64,000 nucleotides of DNA from Methylobacterium radiodurans (GCF_003173735.1 NZ_CP029551.1:1417501-1481500); one strand, 5' to 3'; positions 8,392 to 17,822 are shown, counted from the first letter of the stretch. A program made the numbers and translations. The notes: generated by a model from the letters alone, not told the origin.

Positions 8392-9504
8392 ATGAGCGGA
8401 CTTGTGCGGCTGGCGGCGGCGTGGGCGAGCGTCGCGGCGTTCTGGTGGTTCGGCAAGGACTGGCTCGGCGACCTCGGCAGTCCGCTCTGGGCGAGCCTGC
8501 TGTTCGGATGGCTGCTCGCGGTCATCCTGTGGGCCGCCTTCGGGGTGGTGCACGAGGCCGAGGAACTCGCTGAGATGCTGGGCGAGCCCTTCGGCACGCT
8601 GATCCTGACGCTCGCCATCGTGATCATCGAGGTGGCGCTGGTCTCGGCGGTGATGCTCTCCGCCAAGGCCGCGCCGACGCTCGGGCGCGACACCATGTTC
8701 GCGGTGCTGATGATCGTGCTGAACGGGGTGGTGGGCCTCGGGCTGCTGGTCGGCGGCCTGCGCCACCACCAGCAGAGCTACAACCTGCAGGGCGCCTCAG
8801 CCTTCCTGGCGGTGATCATCCCGCTCACCACCATCGCGCTGATCATCCCGAATTTCACCACCTCGACGCCCGACGGCTCGCTGACGCGGTTCCAGGCCCT
8901 GGCCTTCTCGGCCTTCACGGTGGCGCTCTACGGAGTGTTCCTGCTGATCCAGACGGGCCGACACAGCGACTTCTTCAAGGATCCGCGGGCGCGGGCCGAG
9001 GCCGAGCGGACCGAGGCGGTCGAGGCACCGGCCAAGCACCGCGCCTCGGCCGGCGCGGTCGTCCGGCACATCGGGCTCTTGGTCGCCAACATCGTGCCGA
9101 TCGTGCTCCTATCGAAGAGCCTCGCGACGATCCTCGACCACGGTATCGCGGCGCTCGGCGCCCCGTCCGCGCTCGGCGGCGTGCTAATCGCCGCCATCGT
9201 GTTCACGCCGGAGGGCATCTCGTCGCTCAAGGCCATCGCCCGCAACGAACTGCAGCGGGCGATCAACCTGTGCCTGGGGGCGGCGACCTCGACGATCGGC
9301 CTCACCGTGCCGGCGGTCCTGGCGATCGGGCTGATGTCGGGCCAGACCGTGATCCTGGGCCTGAGCCCCACCGGCATGACGCTGCTCGCCGTCACGCTGA
9401 TCCTCAGCGGCCTGACCTTCTCGGGGCCGCGCACGACGGTGCTGGAGGGCGCCGTGCACCTGATCCTGTTCTTCGTCTACATCGTGCTGATCTTCAGCCC
9501 GTAG
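8392..9504 (+). CDS. Calcium:proton antiporter (ChaA-like)
   Basis: A 370-residue membrane protein of the cation/proton exchanger superfamily with about 11 hydrophobic helices. The two inverted alpha-repeats are recognisable by acidic motifs: HEAEELAEMLGEPFGTLILTLAIVIIE in the first half and TPEGISSLKAIARNELQRAINLCLGAATSTIGLT in the second. It exports Ca2+ (possibly Na+/K+) across the inner membrane at alkaline pH. The ATG at 8392 follows a gaggga ribosome binding site; the frame is open upstream without membrane-protein sequence. No neighbouring gene suggests an operon. Confidence 0.85.
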   Translation: MSGLVRLAAAWASVAAFWWFGKDWLGDLGSPLWASLLFGWLLAVILWAAFGVVHEAEELAEMLGEPFGTLILTLAIVIIEVALVSAVMLSAKAAPTLGRDTMFAVLMIVLNGVVGLGLLVGGLRHHQQSYNLQGASAFLAVIIPLTTIALIIPNFTTSTPDGSLTRFQALAFSAFTVALYGVFLLIQTGRHSDFFKDPRARAEAERTEAVEAPAKHRASAGAVVRHIGLLVANIVPIVLLSKSLATILDHGIAALGAPSALGGVLIAAIVFTPEGISSLKAIARNELQRAINLCLGAATSTIGLTVPAVLAIGLMSGQTVILGLSPTGMTLLAVTLILSGLTFSGPRTTVLEGAVHLILFFVYIVLIFSP

Positions 9505-9546
9505 GACCGCCCTGGCGGATCGGCACCGATCCCGTGGGTCGGCAGG

Positions 9547-11076
9547 TCAGCGCCGCCGCAGGCGCAGGCCGAACAGGTGGAGCAGGCCCAGGAGCAGGGC
9601 GCCGTAGACGGCGGCGCCCGTGAGACCCAGCAGCCCCAGCACCGCGATCTCGCGCCCGTGCGGCAGTGCCGGCACCAGCCGGTCGGCGAGTGGGAGGCCG
9701 TAGACCGCCACCAGCGCGAGGCCCGCGCAGGCGGCGCAGACACCGAGCACGGTGAGGCCGAGCGCGCGCCCCGGCGCGGTCCAGCCCCTGCGATGGGCCA
9801 GCACGACCAGGAGGGCGAGGTTCACCCACTGGCTGATCGCGGTGGCGAGCGCGAGGCCGGTGACGCCGTAGGGGCCGGTCAGAACGAGCTTCAGCGCGAC
9901 GTTGACCAGGATCGCCGTGAGCGAGGCCCAGAGCGGCGTCTTGGTGTCCTGCCGGGCGTAGAAGCTCGCCACCGCGCTGCGCACCAGCACCACGGCGGGC
10001 AGCGCCAGCCCGTAGGCGGCCAGAACCTCGGCGGCGCGGGCGGCGTCCTCCGCCCCGAAGGCGCCGCGCTGGAACAGGGCCGCCATGATCAGCCCCGGCA
10101 GGGCGAGGAAGGCCACCGTGAAGGGCGCCGACAGCGCGAGCGAGAAGCCCGCCGAGCGGTTCTGCGCCGCGTGCGCGCCCGCCACGTCGCCCGCCGCGAT
10201 GCGCCGGCTCATCTCCGGCAGCAGCACGGTGCCGGCCGCGATGCCGATGACGCCGAGCGGCAGCTGGTAGAGCCGGTCGGCGTACCAGAGCGCCGAGACC
10301 GCGCCGACCGGCAGCAGGCTCGCGATGATGGTGTCGGCGAAGACTGCGATCTGGAACCCGGCCGAGCCGATCACGGCGGGGCCGAGCACCCGGAAGAAGC
10401 GCGCCATGGCGGGGTCGCGGACGGTCGGTCGGGCGAGCCCCGGCGCGATGCCGGCGCGGCGCGCGTCCCACCAGACCAGGCCGAACTGCAGGATGCCGGA
10501 GACGCAGACGCCCCAGGCGGCGGCGTATGCGGCGTTCGGGAACAGGAAAGCGAGCGCGAGCGCGGCCAGCATCGCGAGGTTGAGCAGCACCGGCGCACCC
10601 GCGCCCGCGGCGAAGCGGCGGTGCGCGTTGAGGATGCCGGTGGTCAGCGTCACCAGCGTCATGAACAGCAGGTACGGGAAGGTGATGCGGGTGAGCGAGA
10701 CCGCGAGCCCGAAGCGCTCCGGATCCTCGGCGAAGCCGGGGGCCAGCGCCCGCACCACCAGCGGCATCAGCGGGAGCGCGAGGCCCAGCAACACGACCTG
10801 CACGGCGAGCATCAGGCTGAAGATGCGGTCCGCGAAGGCCCGGGCCGCGCCCGGCTCTCCCGCCTCGGCGAGTCCCGCATAGGCCGGCACGAAGGCGGTG
10901 TTGAAGGCGCCCTCGCCGAAGATCGCCCGGAAATGGTTCGGCAGCCGGAAGGCCACCACGAAGGCGTCGGCGATCGGCCCGGCACCCATCACGGCGGCCA
11001 TCACCACGTCGCGGGCGAAGCCCGTGGCGCGCGAGACGAGCGTCCAGCCGCCGACCGAGAGGATGGAGCGGATCAC
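9547..11076 (-). CDS. murJ: Lipid II flippase MurJ
   Basis: A 509-residue polytopic protein of the MOP/MviN family. The N-terminus MIRSILSVGGWTLVSRATGFARDVVMAAVMGAGPIADAF and the downstream FRLPNHFRAIFGEGAFNTAFVPAYAGL are the conserved lipid-II-flippase blocks; 13-14 hydrophobic helices are visible. MurJ moves the undecaprenyl-linked peptidoglycan precursor from cytoplasmic to periplasmic side. The family-typical arginines and acidic residues of the central cavity lie in the first third. Confidence 0.92.
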   Translation of the reverse strand: MIRSILSVGGWTLVSRATGFARDVVMAAVMGAGPIADAFVVAFRLPNHFRAIFGEGAFNTAFVPAYAGLAEAGEPGAARAFADRIFSLMLAVQVVLLGLALPLMPLVVRALAPGFAEDPERFGLAVSLTRITFPYLLFMTLVTLTTGILNAHRRFAAGAGAPVLLNLAMLAALALAFLFPNAAYAAAWGVCVSGILQFGLVWWDARRAGIAPGLARPTVRDPAMARFFRVLGPAVIGSAGFQIAVFADTIIASLLPVGAVSALWYADRLYQLPLGVIGIAAGTVLLPEMSRRIAAGDVAGAHAAQNRSAGFSLALSAPFTVAFLALPGLIMAALFQRGAFGAEDAARAAEVLAAYGLALPAVVLVRSAVASFYARQDTKTPLWASLTAILVNVALKLVLTGPYGVTGLALATAISQWVNLALLVVLAHRRGWTAPGRALGLTVLGVCAACAGLALVAVYGLPLADRLVPALPHGREIAVLGLLGLTGAAVYGALLLGLLHLFGLRLRRR

Positions 11077-11206
11077 GGGGCGCGGGTCCCGGTGCGAAGC
11101 GGAGCGGACATGGCCCCTGCCCTAGCAGATCGGCTCATCCGCCGATGCGCGGGCACCGCAACACCGCCGGGGTTTCGCGCGGTCCGGATTTTCCCGCCCC
11201 GCAGCC

Positions 11207-11950
11207 TCAGACTCGCGGGGACCCCGACAGCAGGCCCGGCTCGGCCCGGTCGAGGCCGAGCGCGTCGGCGAGCCAGGCGCGGGCGCGGCTGACGCGGCTC
11301 TTCACGGTGCCGGTCTGGCAGCCGATCACCTCGGCGGCGGCCTCGTAGGTGAGGCCGTGCGCGCCGACGAGCAGCAGCGCCTCCCGCTGCGAGGCCGGGA
11401 GCTTCGCCATCGTCGACCAGACGTTCTGGAGCGCGATCCGCTCGACCTGATCGGGCAGGCTGATCATGGTCGCGGCGGCGGCGCCGTCCACGTCCTCGAT
11501 CTCGCGGCGGTGCTTGCGGATCTCGCTGTAGAACTGGTTGCGCAGGATCGTGAAGAGCCACGCGGTGAAGTTCGTGCCGGGCCGGAACTTCTCCCGGTTG
11601 GCCCAGGCCTTCAGCACGGTCTCCTGCACGAGGTCGTCCGCCCGCGCGGCGCTCACCGCCAGCGACAGGGCGAAGGCGCGCAGCGCCGGGAGCGCCGCGA
11701 TGAGATCCTCACCGAAGGTCTTCTCCTCCGTTGCCGCATGGCCGTCGAGGGCCGCCACGAGGCGGCGGATCAGGCCGACGAAGGCGTCGGGGGCCGGCTC
11801 CTCGATCAGCAGGGCGTAGCTCTCGCGCAGCTGGGCGCCGAGATGGTCCCGGACGGCGGGGGGCAGGGCACCCGCGCCGTCACGTGTCGTGCCGCTGTTC
11901 TCGGGCTGCACGGGCGCTACCCCATCGGCACGGTCGCTCGCTCCGCTCAC
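11207..11950 (-). CDS. EcfG-type (ECF15) sigma factor with a fused N-terminal NepR-like domain
   Basis: A 247-residue protein. The C-terminal 170 residues are an EcfG general-stress sigma factor: sigma2 (ALRAFALSLAVSAARADDLV, NFTAWLFTILRNQFYSEIRK) and sigma4 (LPASQREALLLVGAHGLTYE, AAAEVIGCQTGTVKSRVSRA). Residues about 30-65 (VRDHLGAQLRESYALLIEEP, then APDAFVGLIRRL) reproduce the NepR core, so the anti-sigma-like element sits in the same chain. The GTG at 11950 is chosen because AGGAGGA lies at the right distance before it; no ATG fits. No separate phyR or nepR is adjacent. The fusion could self-inhibit, or be relieved by PhyR; this is inference. Confidence 0.8.
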   Translation of the reverse strand: MSGASDRADGVAPVQPENSGTTRDGAGALPPAVRDHLGAQLRESYALLIEEPAPDAFVGLIRRLVAALDGHAATEEKTFGEDLIAALPALRAFALSLAVSAARADDLVQETVLKAWANREKFRPGTNFTAWLFTILRNQFYSEIRKHRREIEDVDGAAAATMISLPDQVERIALQNVWSTMAKLPASQREALLLVGAHGLTYEAAAEVIGCQTGTVKSRVSRARAWLADALGLDRAEPGLLSGSPRV

Positions 11951-12069
11951 GGCTAAGCTCCTCCTGGCACGGCGCCCACGGACGGGCACGGGGTAAATCA
12001 GAAATATTCCAGGGAGCTTCTGGCAAGGCGATTCTGAACGTTCGGTGACGAACACACCGCAGAGTTGAA

Positions 12070-12107
12070 ACAACAAAAAGGGCAGCGCCTCGGTTGAAGC
12101 GCTGCCC
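12070..12107 (-). terminator. Rho-independent terminator of sodB
   Basis: On the minus strand a 9-bp stem (gggcagcgc at 12080-12088 pairing with 12099-12107) is followed by CTTTTTGTT. It sits about 50 bp after the sodB stop. Both stem and U tract are present, unusual clarity for this genome. Confidence 0.85.
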
Positions 12108-12156
12108 GCGGGATTCATCCAGGAGCGGCGCCGACCGGGCGCCGCTCTTCGCTGCC

Positions 12157-12756
12157 TCAGGCGGTGGCCTCGCTGTACATCTTCTCCACGTGCTCCCAGT
12201 TTACGAGGTTCTCGATGAAGGCCTTGAGGTAGTCGGGGCGGCGGTTGCGGTAGTCGATGTAGTAGGAGTGCTCCCAGACATCGACACCGAGGATCGGCTT
12301 GGCGCCGTGCACGAGCGGGTTCTCGCCGTTCGGGGTCTTCAGGATGGCGAGCTTGCCGTCCTTGACAGCGAGCCAGGCCCAGCCCGAGCCGAACTGGCCG
12401 ATGCCGGCCTGGATGAAGTCGGCCTTGAACTTCTCGAAGCCGCCGAGATCCTCGTCGATCTTCTTGGCCAGCGCGCCGGGCGGGTTTCCGCCGCCGTTCG
12501 GCTTCATCCACTGCCAGAAGTGGACGTGGTTGTAGTGCTGGCCGGCGTTGTTGAACAGCGCTTGGTTCGTGTTGTAGCTCGCCTTGACGATCTCCTCGAC
12601 GCTCTTGCCCTGGAGGTCGGTGCCCTCGAGCAGCTTGTTGCCCGTGTCGACATAGGCCTTGTGGTGCTTGTCGTGGTGGAACTCGAGGGTCTCCTTCGAC
12701 ATGTAGGGCGCCAGGGCGTCGTAGGCGTAGGGCAGTTCCGGCAGGGTGAAGGTCAT
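12157..12756 (-). CDS. sodB: Superoxide dismutase, Fe/Mn family
   Basis: A 199-residue cytoplasmic enzyme that dismutates superoxide to oxygen and hydrogen peroxide. The metal ligands are in the usual places: the His in LEFHHDKHHKAYVDTGNKLL, the His in HYNHVHFWQWMKP, and Asp/His in GVDVWEHSYYIDYRNRRPDY. The FNNAGQHYNHVHFW and GSGWAWLAV blocks favour the iron form. ATG 12756 gives the standard MTFTLPELPYAYDALAPYMS start. It is transcribed alone; a terminator follows it and the sigma factor gene lies downstream. Confidence 0.95.
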   Translation of the reverse strand: MTFTLPELPYAYDALAPYMSKETLEFHHDKHHKAYVDTGNKLLEGTDLQGKSVEEIVKASYNTNQALFNNAGQHYNHVHFWQWMKPNGGGNPPGALAKKIDEDLGGFEKFKADFIQAGIGQFGSGWAWLAVKDGKLAILKTPNGENPLVHGAKPILGVDVWEHSYYIDYRNRRPDYLKAFIENLVNWEHVEKMYSEATA

Positions 12757-13094
12757 CGGGTCCGTCTCCGTTCTCGGGGCTGGTCTCTCGGGCTCCTCGG
12801 CCGTGCGCCGCGCGGGTTGCGCGCGGGCGGCCCGATCCCGGCGGCTCGCCACCGGTCCCCGGGCTCCGAGGATCGCTCCCGGATTCGGTTCCCAGGGCCG
12901 CCCTCGGCCGGCCGAGCATCGACGGCCCGGTAGGTAAGTCGGGCCGGAGGGCTCGGCAACGCCGCAGCGCGGCTTTTCCCCGCATGGCGGCGCGGATCGG
13001 GGGCGGGAACGGACGGTTTTGCAAAACCGGGCCAGAGCCTTACTGTGCGCCGCGCCCGGATCCGGGCAAGGGCCGGCCTGTTCCAGAGAGTATC
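12757..13094. other. 338-bp intergenic region with a 16-bp palindrome
   Basis: Divergent spacer between sodB and the membrane protein at 13095, so it should hold promoters for both. A perfect palindrome CGGTTTTGCAAAACCG lies at 13015-13030, 65 bp before the start at 13095. Nothing else gene-like is seen. Confidence 0.5.
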
Positions 13095-14015
13095 ATGATC
13101 GTTGCGCTGTTCGCGCTCGCCGCTGCCATGGTGATCGGCGGGAGCGCCGCCGTCATCCAGGGCTTCCCGTTCGTGCGCCTGGAGAGCGGGCTCGCCATGG
13201 TCATCGCCGGCTCGGTGACCGCCTCGGCGGGCGCGGTGCTGGCCGGCCTCGGCGTCGTGGTGGTCTATCTGCGGCGGGTCGAGCGCGGCTTGCGGAACCG
13301 CCCCGTGCCGGTGCCGACCGCGCTGCCGCCCTTCCCGGAGATGCCGCGCGCCGAGGCGCCCGCGCCGCGCCCGGTCCTGCCGGCGGCGCTCGGCGGCGCG
13401 GCCGGGCTCGGCGGTGCTGCCCTGGCGGCCGGCGGCCGCCGGCAGGCGGAGCCGACCTTCGAGGATACGCTGTTCGAGCCCGCTCCCCCGGAGCCCGCGC
13501 GCGAGCCCGAGCTGCCGATGCCGGGGCTCTCGCCCAAGCCTCCGCAGCCGGCCGAGGAGACTGCCGAGACGCCGGCTCACGACGCGTCCGTTCTGCCACG
13601 GCCCGCCGCGGAGGCGCCGCACCCGGCCGAACCCGCTGAACGCGATGCGACCCGGCCGCACGCGGAGCCGGACGACGGCGTCGGCCCGGAGGACGACCTG
13701 TTCGCGCGGCCCGACGCCACGGAGCCCGAGCGGCCGGAGCTGCGTCCGAGCCTCGATGCCGTGGAGGAGCCGGCCGCGCCGCTCCAGCAGGAGCCGCCGG
13801 CTCCCGAGCCGCTGGTGGCCCCCGAACCGCCCCGGGAGGCCACCCGGAAGGAAGTCGTGGGCAAGTACGCCTCGGGCGGCAACACCTACGTGATGTTCGC
13901 GGACGGCTCGATCGAGGCGGAGACGCCGCAGGGCCGCTTCACCTTCGCGTCGCTCGACGAGCTGAAGGCCTTCGTGGACGCGGGCGGCGAGCGCAGCGCC
14001 CGCGGCGCGGCCTGA
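13095..14015 (+). CDS. Membrane-anchored Pro/Glu-rich protein of unknown function
   Basis: A 306-residue protein from ATG 13095. Two hydrophobic helices are visible at the N-terminus (MIVALFALAAAMVIGGSAAV and VIAGSVTASAGAVLAGLGVVVVYL), followed by a long disordered linker rich in Pro, Glu and Ala, and a compact C-terminal segment of about 50 residues (VVGKYASGGNTYVMFADGSI, then EAETPQGRFTFASLDELKAF). The C-terminal piece looks like a small beta domain and is the most likely functional part. Such proteins are frequent in Methylobacterium-like genomes without known role. Confidence 0.7.
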   Translation: MIVALFALAAAMVIGGSAAVIQGFPFVRLESGLAMVIAGSVTASAGAVLAGLGVVVVYLRRVERGLRNRPVPVPTALPPFPEMPRAEAPAPRPVLPAALGGAAGLGGAALAAGGRRQAEPTFEDTLFEPAPPEPAREPELPMPGLSPKPPQPAEETAETPAHDASVLPRPAAEAPHPAEPAERDATRPHAEPDDGVGPEDDLFARPDATEPERPELRPSLDAVEEPAAPLQQEPPAPEPLVAPEPPREATRKEVVGKYASGGNTYVMFADGSIEAETPQGRFTFASLDELKAFVDAGGERSARGAA

Positions 14016-14025
14016 AGGGCGCGCC

Positions 14026-15753
14026 CTATCCGGCCAGCGGGTTGAGCGTCCGGTTCCGGACCGGCAGCGGAGCCCGCATGGTGAGCGAGAAGCCCTCCGG
14101 GGCGTAGTCGGTCACGACCTCGGCCTGGACCTGGGCGGTCAGCACCCGCTGCAGCAGGCGCGAGCCGAAGCCTTGGCGGCGGGGCGGTTGCACCGGCGGC
14201 CCGCCGCTCTCGCGCCAGCGGAAGTGCAGGATGCCGGCCGCCTCGCCCGGCTCCAGCGACCACGTCACCGTGACCCGGCCGCGGCGGTTGGAGAGCGCGC
14301 CGTACTTCGCCGCGTTGGTGGTCAGCTCGTGGATCGCCATGCCGACCGGCACCGCCATCTCGGAGGGCAGGTCGAGATCGGGACCGAGGAGGACGACGCG
14401 CTCGTCCGCCGCGCCGGCCGCGCCGTCCTCCTCGGCGTAGGGCTTCAGCTCGTTGGCCAGGAGGTCGCGCAGGCTCGCGGTCTGCCAGGTGTCCTCGGTG
14501 AGGACCGTGTGGGTGTGCGCGAGGGATTTGATGCGGCCGACGAAGGCCTCGTAGAAGCTCTCGATGCTGGAGGCGGTGCGCGCCGTCGAGCCGACGATCG
14601 CCTGCACGGTCGCCAGCGTGTTCTTCACCCGATGGTGCAGCTCGCGGATCAGCAGCGTCTGGCGCTCCTCCGCGGTGCGCCGGTCGGTGACGTCGGCCAC
14701 CACGCCGATCAGGCGGCGCGGCAGGCGGTTCGGCGCGTCGCGCTCGAAGCGCCCGGCCATGTCGATGGTGCGCCACGCCCCGTCGCTCTTGCGCCGGACG
14801 CGGCCCGTGACGTGCAGGATGTCGTCCTCCCGCAGCGCCCGCGAGATCGCGCTGCGCACCCGGTCGCGATCGTCGGGATGGAGGATGTCGTCGAGGAACT
14901 CGGACTTGCCGATGGTCCCATCCTCGGGCGTGCGCCCGAAGATCTCGAACATCCGCTCATTCTCCCAGAGCGCCTGGTCCTCGAGCATGTGCCACTCGAA
15001 GATGCCGAGCCGGGCGATCGAGGTCGCGGCGCGCAACCGGTGGTCGCGGGCCACCAGCTCGTCCCGGGCCTGGACCCGGGTGGTGATGTCCTGCAGCACG
15101 CCCGCGATGCCGGTGACTGCCCCGTCCGGGCCGCGGATCGGCTGGCCGCGGGTGGCCACGACCACCGTCCGCCCATCGTCGATCCGGCGCAGGGGCCCCT
15201 CGAAGGCGTAGGGTGCGCCCTCCGCCAGGCTGGTGCGGACGGCCGCCGCGAGCCGCTCCATCGCCTCCTCGGGCATGGCCTGCCGCAGCGTGTCCCAGGT
15301 CGGCGCGGTGCCGGCCGGTTGGCCAAGGATCTGTGCCGCGCGCCGCGACAGGATCACCCGGCCGCTCGCCCGCACCCAGCGCCACTCGCCGAGGCCCGCG
15401 GCGGCGAGCGCCTCGCGGTTCTCCTCGGAATGGGCCGCCGCGTCGGGATCGACCGCCTCGACGGTGAGGACCGGCCCGTTCCGGCGTACCCGGACGTCGA
15501 GCGCGGCGCCGTCGGCCCGGCGCCAGAAGCGGATGCCGTCGCCGGGCGTCTCACCGGGCGCGAGGAGGTCGGCGAGCGGGCGCCCGGCGAGCATGCCCGC
15601 AGGGTAGCCCAGGAGCGCGCAGAGGGCGGGGTTCGCCGCGCGCAGCCGCGCTCCGGTCTCGTCCAGAACGGCAAGGCCGACATCCGCCCGCGCGAAGGCG
15701 GCGCGAAACATCTCCTCGGCTCCCGCCGGATCGTGGTCAGTGCCGTCGCCCAA
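14026..15753 (-). CDS. PAS-domain sensor histidine kinase, HisKA_2/HWE type
   Basis: Contains at least three PAS/PAC modules (FRAAFARADVGLAVLDETGA; GEWRWVRASGRVILSRRAAQ; LGIFEWHMLEDQALWENERM) and then a HisKA_2 dimerisation domain with the phospho-His in LIRELHHRVKNTLATVQAIV and a HATPase domain (VGMAIHELTTNAAKYGALSN). No transmembrane helix, so probably cytoplasmic. Kinases of this class feed the PhyR/NepR/EcfG stress system in alphaproteobacteria, and both NepR-like genes lie within 11 kb. The TTG at 15753, after a GAGG site, is proposed as start; in-frame ATGs at 15819 and 15843 would add only low-complexity sequence. Confidence 0.8.
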   Translation of the reverse strand: MGDGTDHDPAGAEEMFRAAFARADVGLAVLDETGARLRAANPALCALLGYPAGMLAGRPLADLLAPGETPGDGIRFWRRADGAALDVRVRRNGPVLTVEAVDPDAAAHSEENREALAAAGLGEWRWVRASGRVILSRRAAQILGQPAGTAPTWDTLRQAMPEEAMERLAAAVRTSLAEGAPYAFEGPLRRIDDGRTVVVATRGQPIRGPDGAVTGIAGVLQDITTRVQARDELVARDHRLRAATSIARLGIFEWHMLEDQALWENERMFEIFGRTPEDGTIGKSEFLDDILHPDDRDRVRSAISRALREDDILHVTGRVRRKSDGAWRTIDMAGRFERDAPNRLPRRLIGVVADVTDRRTAEERQTLLIRELHHRVKNTLATVQAIVGSTARTASSIESFYEAFVGRIKSLAHTHTVLTEDTWQTASLRDLLANELKPYAEEDGAAGAADERVVLLGPDLDLPSEMAVPVGMAIHELTTNAAKYGALSNRRGRVTVTWSLEPGEAAGILHFRWRESGGPPVQPPRRQGFGSRLLQRVLTAQVQAEVVTDYAPEGFSLTMRAPLPVRNRTLNPLAG

Positions 15754-15888
15754 ACCGCATCCTCGAACGCCCGGGCCGGTTCTCCGGCCCGGTGACGCCC
15801 CCGCCCGGGCGCGCACCATGGCCGGAGCGCGCCGCGGCGGCAAGGCCGCGCTTGGGGCGGCCGGTGGTAGCAGGACGTCGCGGATGCC

Positions 15889-16638
15889 TCAGCCGCGCGG
15901 GCGGCGGGCGAATTCCAGGTAGGTGGGCCGGCGGCCGGCCGCGATCGCCTTGGCCTCGTAGCGGGTGCCGGGCCAGCCCGGGAAGGGCTGCCGCCAGTCG
16001 TCTGCCGAGGCCGCCGTCCAGGCGAGGTCCGGGCAGCGGGCGGCCCGCGCCAGGGTCCAGCCGGCATAATCGTCGATGTCGCTGGCGAAGCGGAACACGC
16101 CGCCGTCCCTGAGGACGCGGGCGATCTCGGCGAGCGAGCCCTCCGAGACGAAGCGGCGTTTGCGCTGGCGGCGCTTCGGCCAGGGATCTGGGTACAGCAG
16201 GTAGACCCGGGCGAGGCACGCGTCGGGCAGCCGGGCGATCAGCGCGGTGACGTCCTCGTCGCGCACGCGCACGTTGCGCAGTCCCTGCTCGTCCACCGCG
16301 CGCAGCAGCTTGACCACGCCGTTGACGAAGGGCTCGGCCCCGATGATGCCGACATCCGGGTGGGCGGCGGCCTGGGCCGCGAGGTGCTCGCCCCCGCCGA
16401 AGCCGATCTCCAGCCAGACCTCACGAAGGTCGGGGACCGCGGGGAAGAGCGTCGCGGGGTCGAGCGCGCCGTCAGGGGGCACCGTGACCCGCAGCGCGGG
16501 CAGAAGCTCGGCGAGCCGGCGCTCCTGGCCCTCGCGCAGGCGCTTGCCCTTGCGGCGGCCGAAGAAGGCGCGCTCGGGCGCCCCTTCCGCGTCGTGGTCG
16601 CCCTCCGGCTCGGGAGGGAGCTGATCCCTCCCGTCCAT
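15889..16638 (-). CDS. trmB: tRNA (guanine-N7-)-methyltransferase
   Basis: A 249-residue SAM-dependent enzyme that makes m7G46 in the variable loop of tRNAs. Motif I is LEIGFGGGEHLAAQA; the family signature LLYPDPWPKRRQRKRRF and the C-terminal GTRYEAKA are present. ATG 16638 follows 8 bp after the metK stop, so it is the second gene of a metK-trmB operon, a common alphaproteobacterial arrangement. It has a basic N-terminal extension (FFGRRKGKRLREGQERRLAE) typical of Hyphomicrobiales. Confidence 0.93.
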   Translation of the reverse strand: MDGRDQLPPEPEGDHDAEGAPERAFFGRRKGKRLREGQERRLAELLPALRVTVPPDGALDPATLFPAVPDLREVWLEIGFGGGEHLAAQAAAHPDVGIIGAEPFVNGVVKLLRAVDEQGLRNVRVRDEDVTALIARLPDACLARVYLLYPDPWPKRRQRKRRFVSEGSLAEIARVLRDGGVFRFASDIDDYAGWTLARAARCPDLAWTAASADDWRQPFPGWPGTRYEAKAIAAGRRPTYLEFARRPRG

Positions 16639-16646
16639 CAGGAGGC

Positions 16647-17822
16647 TCAGAAGGCCGACTTCAGCTTGGCGGCGAGGTCGGTGCGCTCCCAGGAGAAGCC
16701 GCCGTCGGCCTCCGGCGCCCGGCCGAAATGGCCGTAGGCGGAGGTGCGGGCGTAGATCGGCTTGTTGAGCTGGAGCGCCGTGCGGATGCCGCGGGGCGAG
16801 AGGTCGAGGGCGTCCATCAGAACCGCCTCGAGCTTCGCCTCGTCCACGGTGCCGGTGCCGTGCAGGTCGACGTAGATCGAGAGCGGCTTCGACACGCCGA
16901 TCGCGTAGGCGAGCTGGATCGTGGCGCGGCGCGCGAGGCCGGCCGCCACCACGTTCTTGGCGAGGTAGCGGGCCGCGTAGGCCGCCGAGCGGTCGACCTT
17001 CGTCGGGTCCTTGCCCGAGAAGGCGCCGCCGCCGTGGGGCGCCGCGCCGCCGTAGGTGTCCACGATGATCTTGCGGCCGGTGAGGCCCGCGTCGCCGTCC
17101 GGGCCGCCGATCACGAATTTGCCGGTCGGGTTGACGTGCCAGACGGTGCCCTCGTTGACCCAGCCCTCCGGCAGCGCCTTCAGGATGTAGGGCTCCACGA
17201 TCGCGCGCACGTCGGCCGAGTCGAGCGACTCGTCGAGGTGCTGCGTGGACAGGACGATCTGGGTGATCTCGACGGGCTTGCCGTCGGCGTAGCGCACCGT
17301 GACCTGGCTCTTGGCGTCCGGGCCGAGCTTGGCCGCGTCGCCGTCCTTGGCCTTGCGGGCGTCGGCAAGGTCCTTGAGGATCTTGTGGGCGTAGAAGATC
17401 GGGGCGGGCATCAGCTCCGGGGTCTCGTCGGCGGCGTAGCCGAACATGATGCCCTGGTCGCCCGCGCCCTCGTCCTTGTTGCCGGCGGCGTCCACGCCCT
17501 GCGCGATGTCGGCCGACTGCGCGTGCAGGTGGATGGCGACGTCGTTGTTCTTCCAGTGGAAGCCGGACTGCTCGTAGCCGATGTCCCGCACGGCCTCGCG
17601 GGTCAGCTCCTCGAGGTCCTTGAACGTCACCGAGTCGGGGCCGCGCACCTCGCCCGCGATGACGATGCGGTTGGTGGTGGCCAGCGTCTCGACGCCGAGG
17701 CGGGCCTCGGGCATCGCCGAGAGGTAGGCATCGACCACCGTGTCGGAGATCCGGTCGCAGACCTTGTCCGGGTGACCCTCGGAGACGGACTCGCTGGTGA
17801 ACAGGTAGTCTGAGCGCGGCAT
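16647..17822 (-). CDS. metK: S-adenosylmethionine synthetase
   Basis: A 391-residue enzyme that makes SAM from methionine and ATP. Landmarks: the N-terminal [20 protein letters not shown] with the P-loop-like His, [14 protein letters not shown], the [12 protein letters not shown] block, and the C-terminal [23 protein letters not shown] 17822 gives the family-standard beginning; upstream codons in frame encode a Pro/Thr-rich stretch not found in the family. The 170-bp leader contains a hairpin (gggtgcgagaacccgcacc on the minus strand) but no riboswitch consensus I can recognise. It lies between an XRE-type regulator and trmB. Confidence 0.96.
   Translation of the reverse strand: MPRSDYLFTSESVSEGHPDKVCDRISDTVVDAYLSAMPEARLGVETLATTNRIVIAGEVRGPDSVTFKDLEELTREAVRDIGYEQSGFHWKNNDVAIHLHAQSADIAQGVDAAGNKDEGAGDQGIMFGYAADETPELMPAPIFYAHKILKDLADARKAKDGDAAKLGPDAKSQVTVRYADGKPVEITQIVLSTQHLDESLDSADVRAIVEPYILKALPEGWVNEGTVWHVNPTGKFVIGGPDGDAGLTGRKIIVDTYGGAAPHGGGAFSGKDPTKVDRSAAYAARYLAKNVVAAGLARRATIQLAYAIGVSKPLSIYVDLHGTGTVDEAKLEAVLMDALDLSPRGIRTALQLNKPIYARTSAYGHFGRAPEADGGFSWERTDLAAKLKSAF

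Noticed and set aside
11951..12060. EcfG-type promoter (GGAAC ... CGTT) before the NepR-EcfG gene
   Set aside because: Only a partial match (ggaat and a distant cgtg) is present; the spacing and bases do not satisfy the consensus.
11951..13024. Upstream extension of the sigma-factor frame through sodB
   Set aside because: It is an out-of-frame reading of sodB and its leader; a ribosome binding site and GTG at 11950 define the sigma gene.
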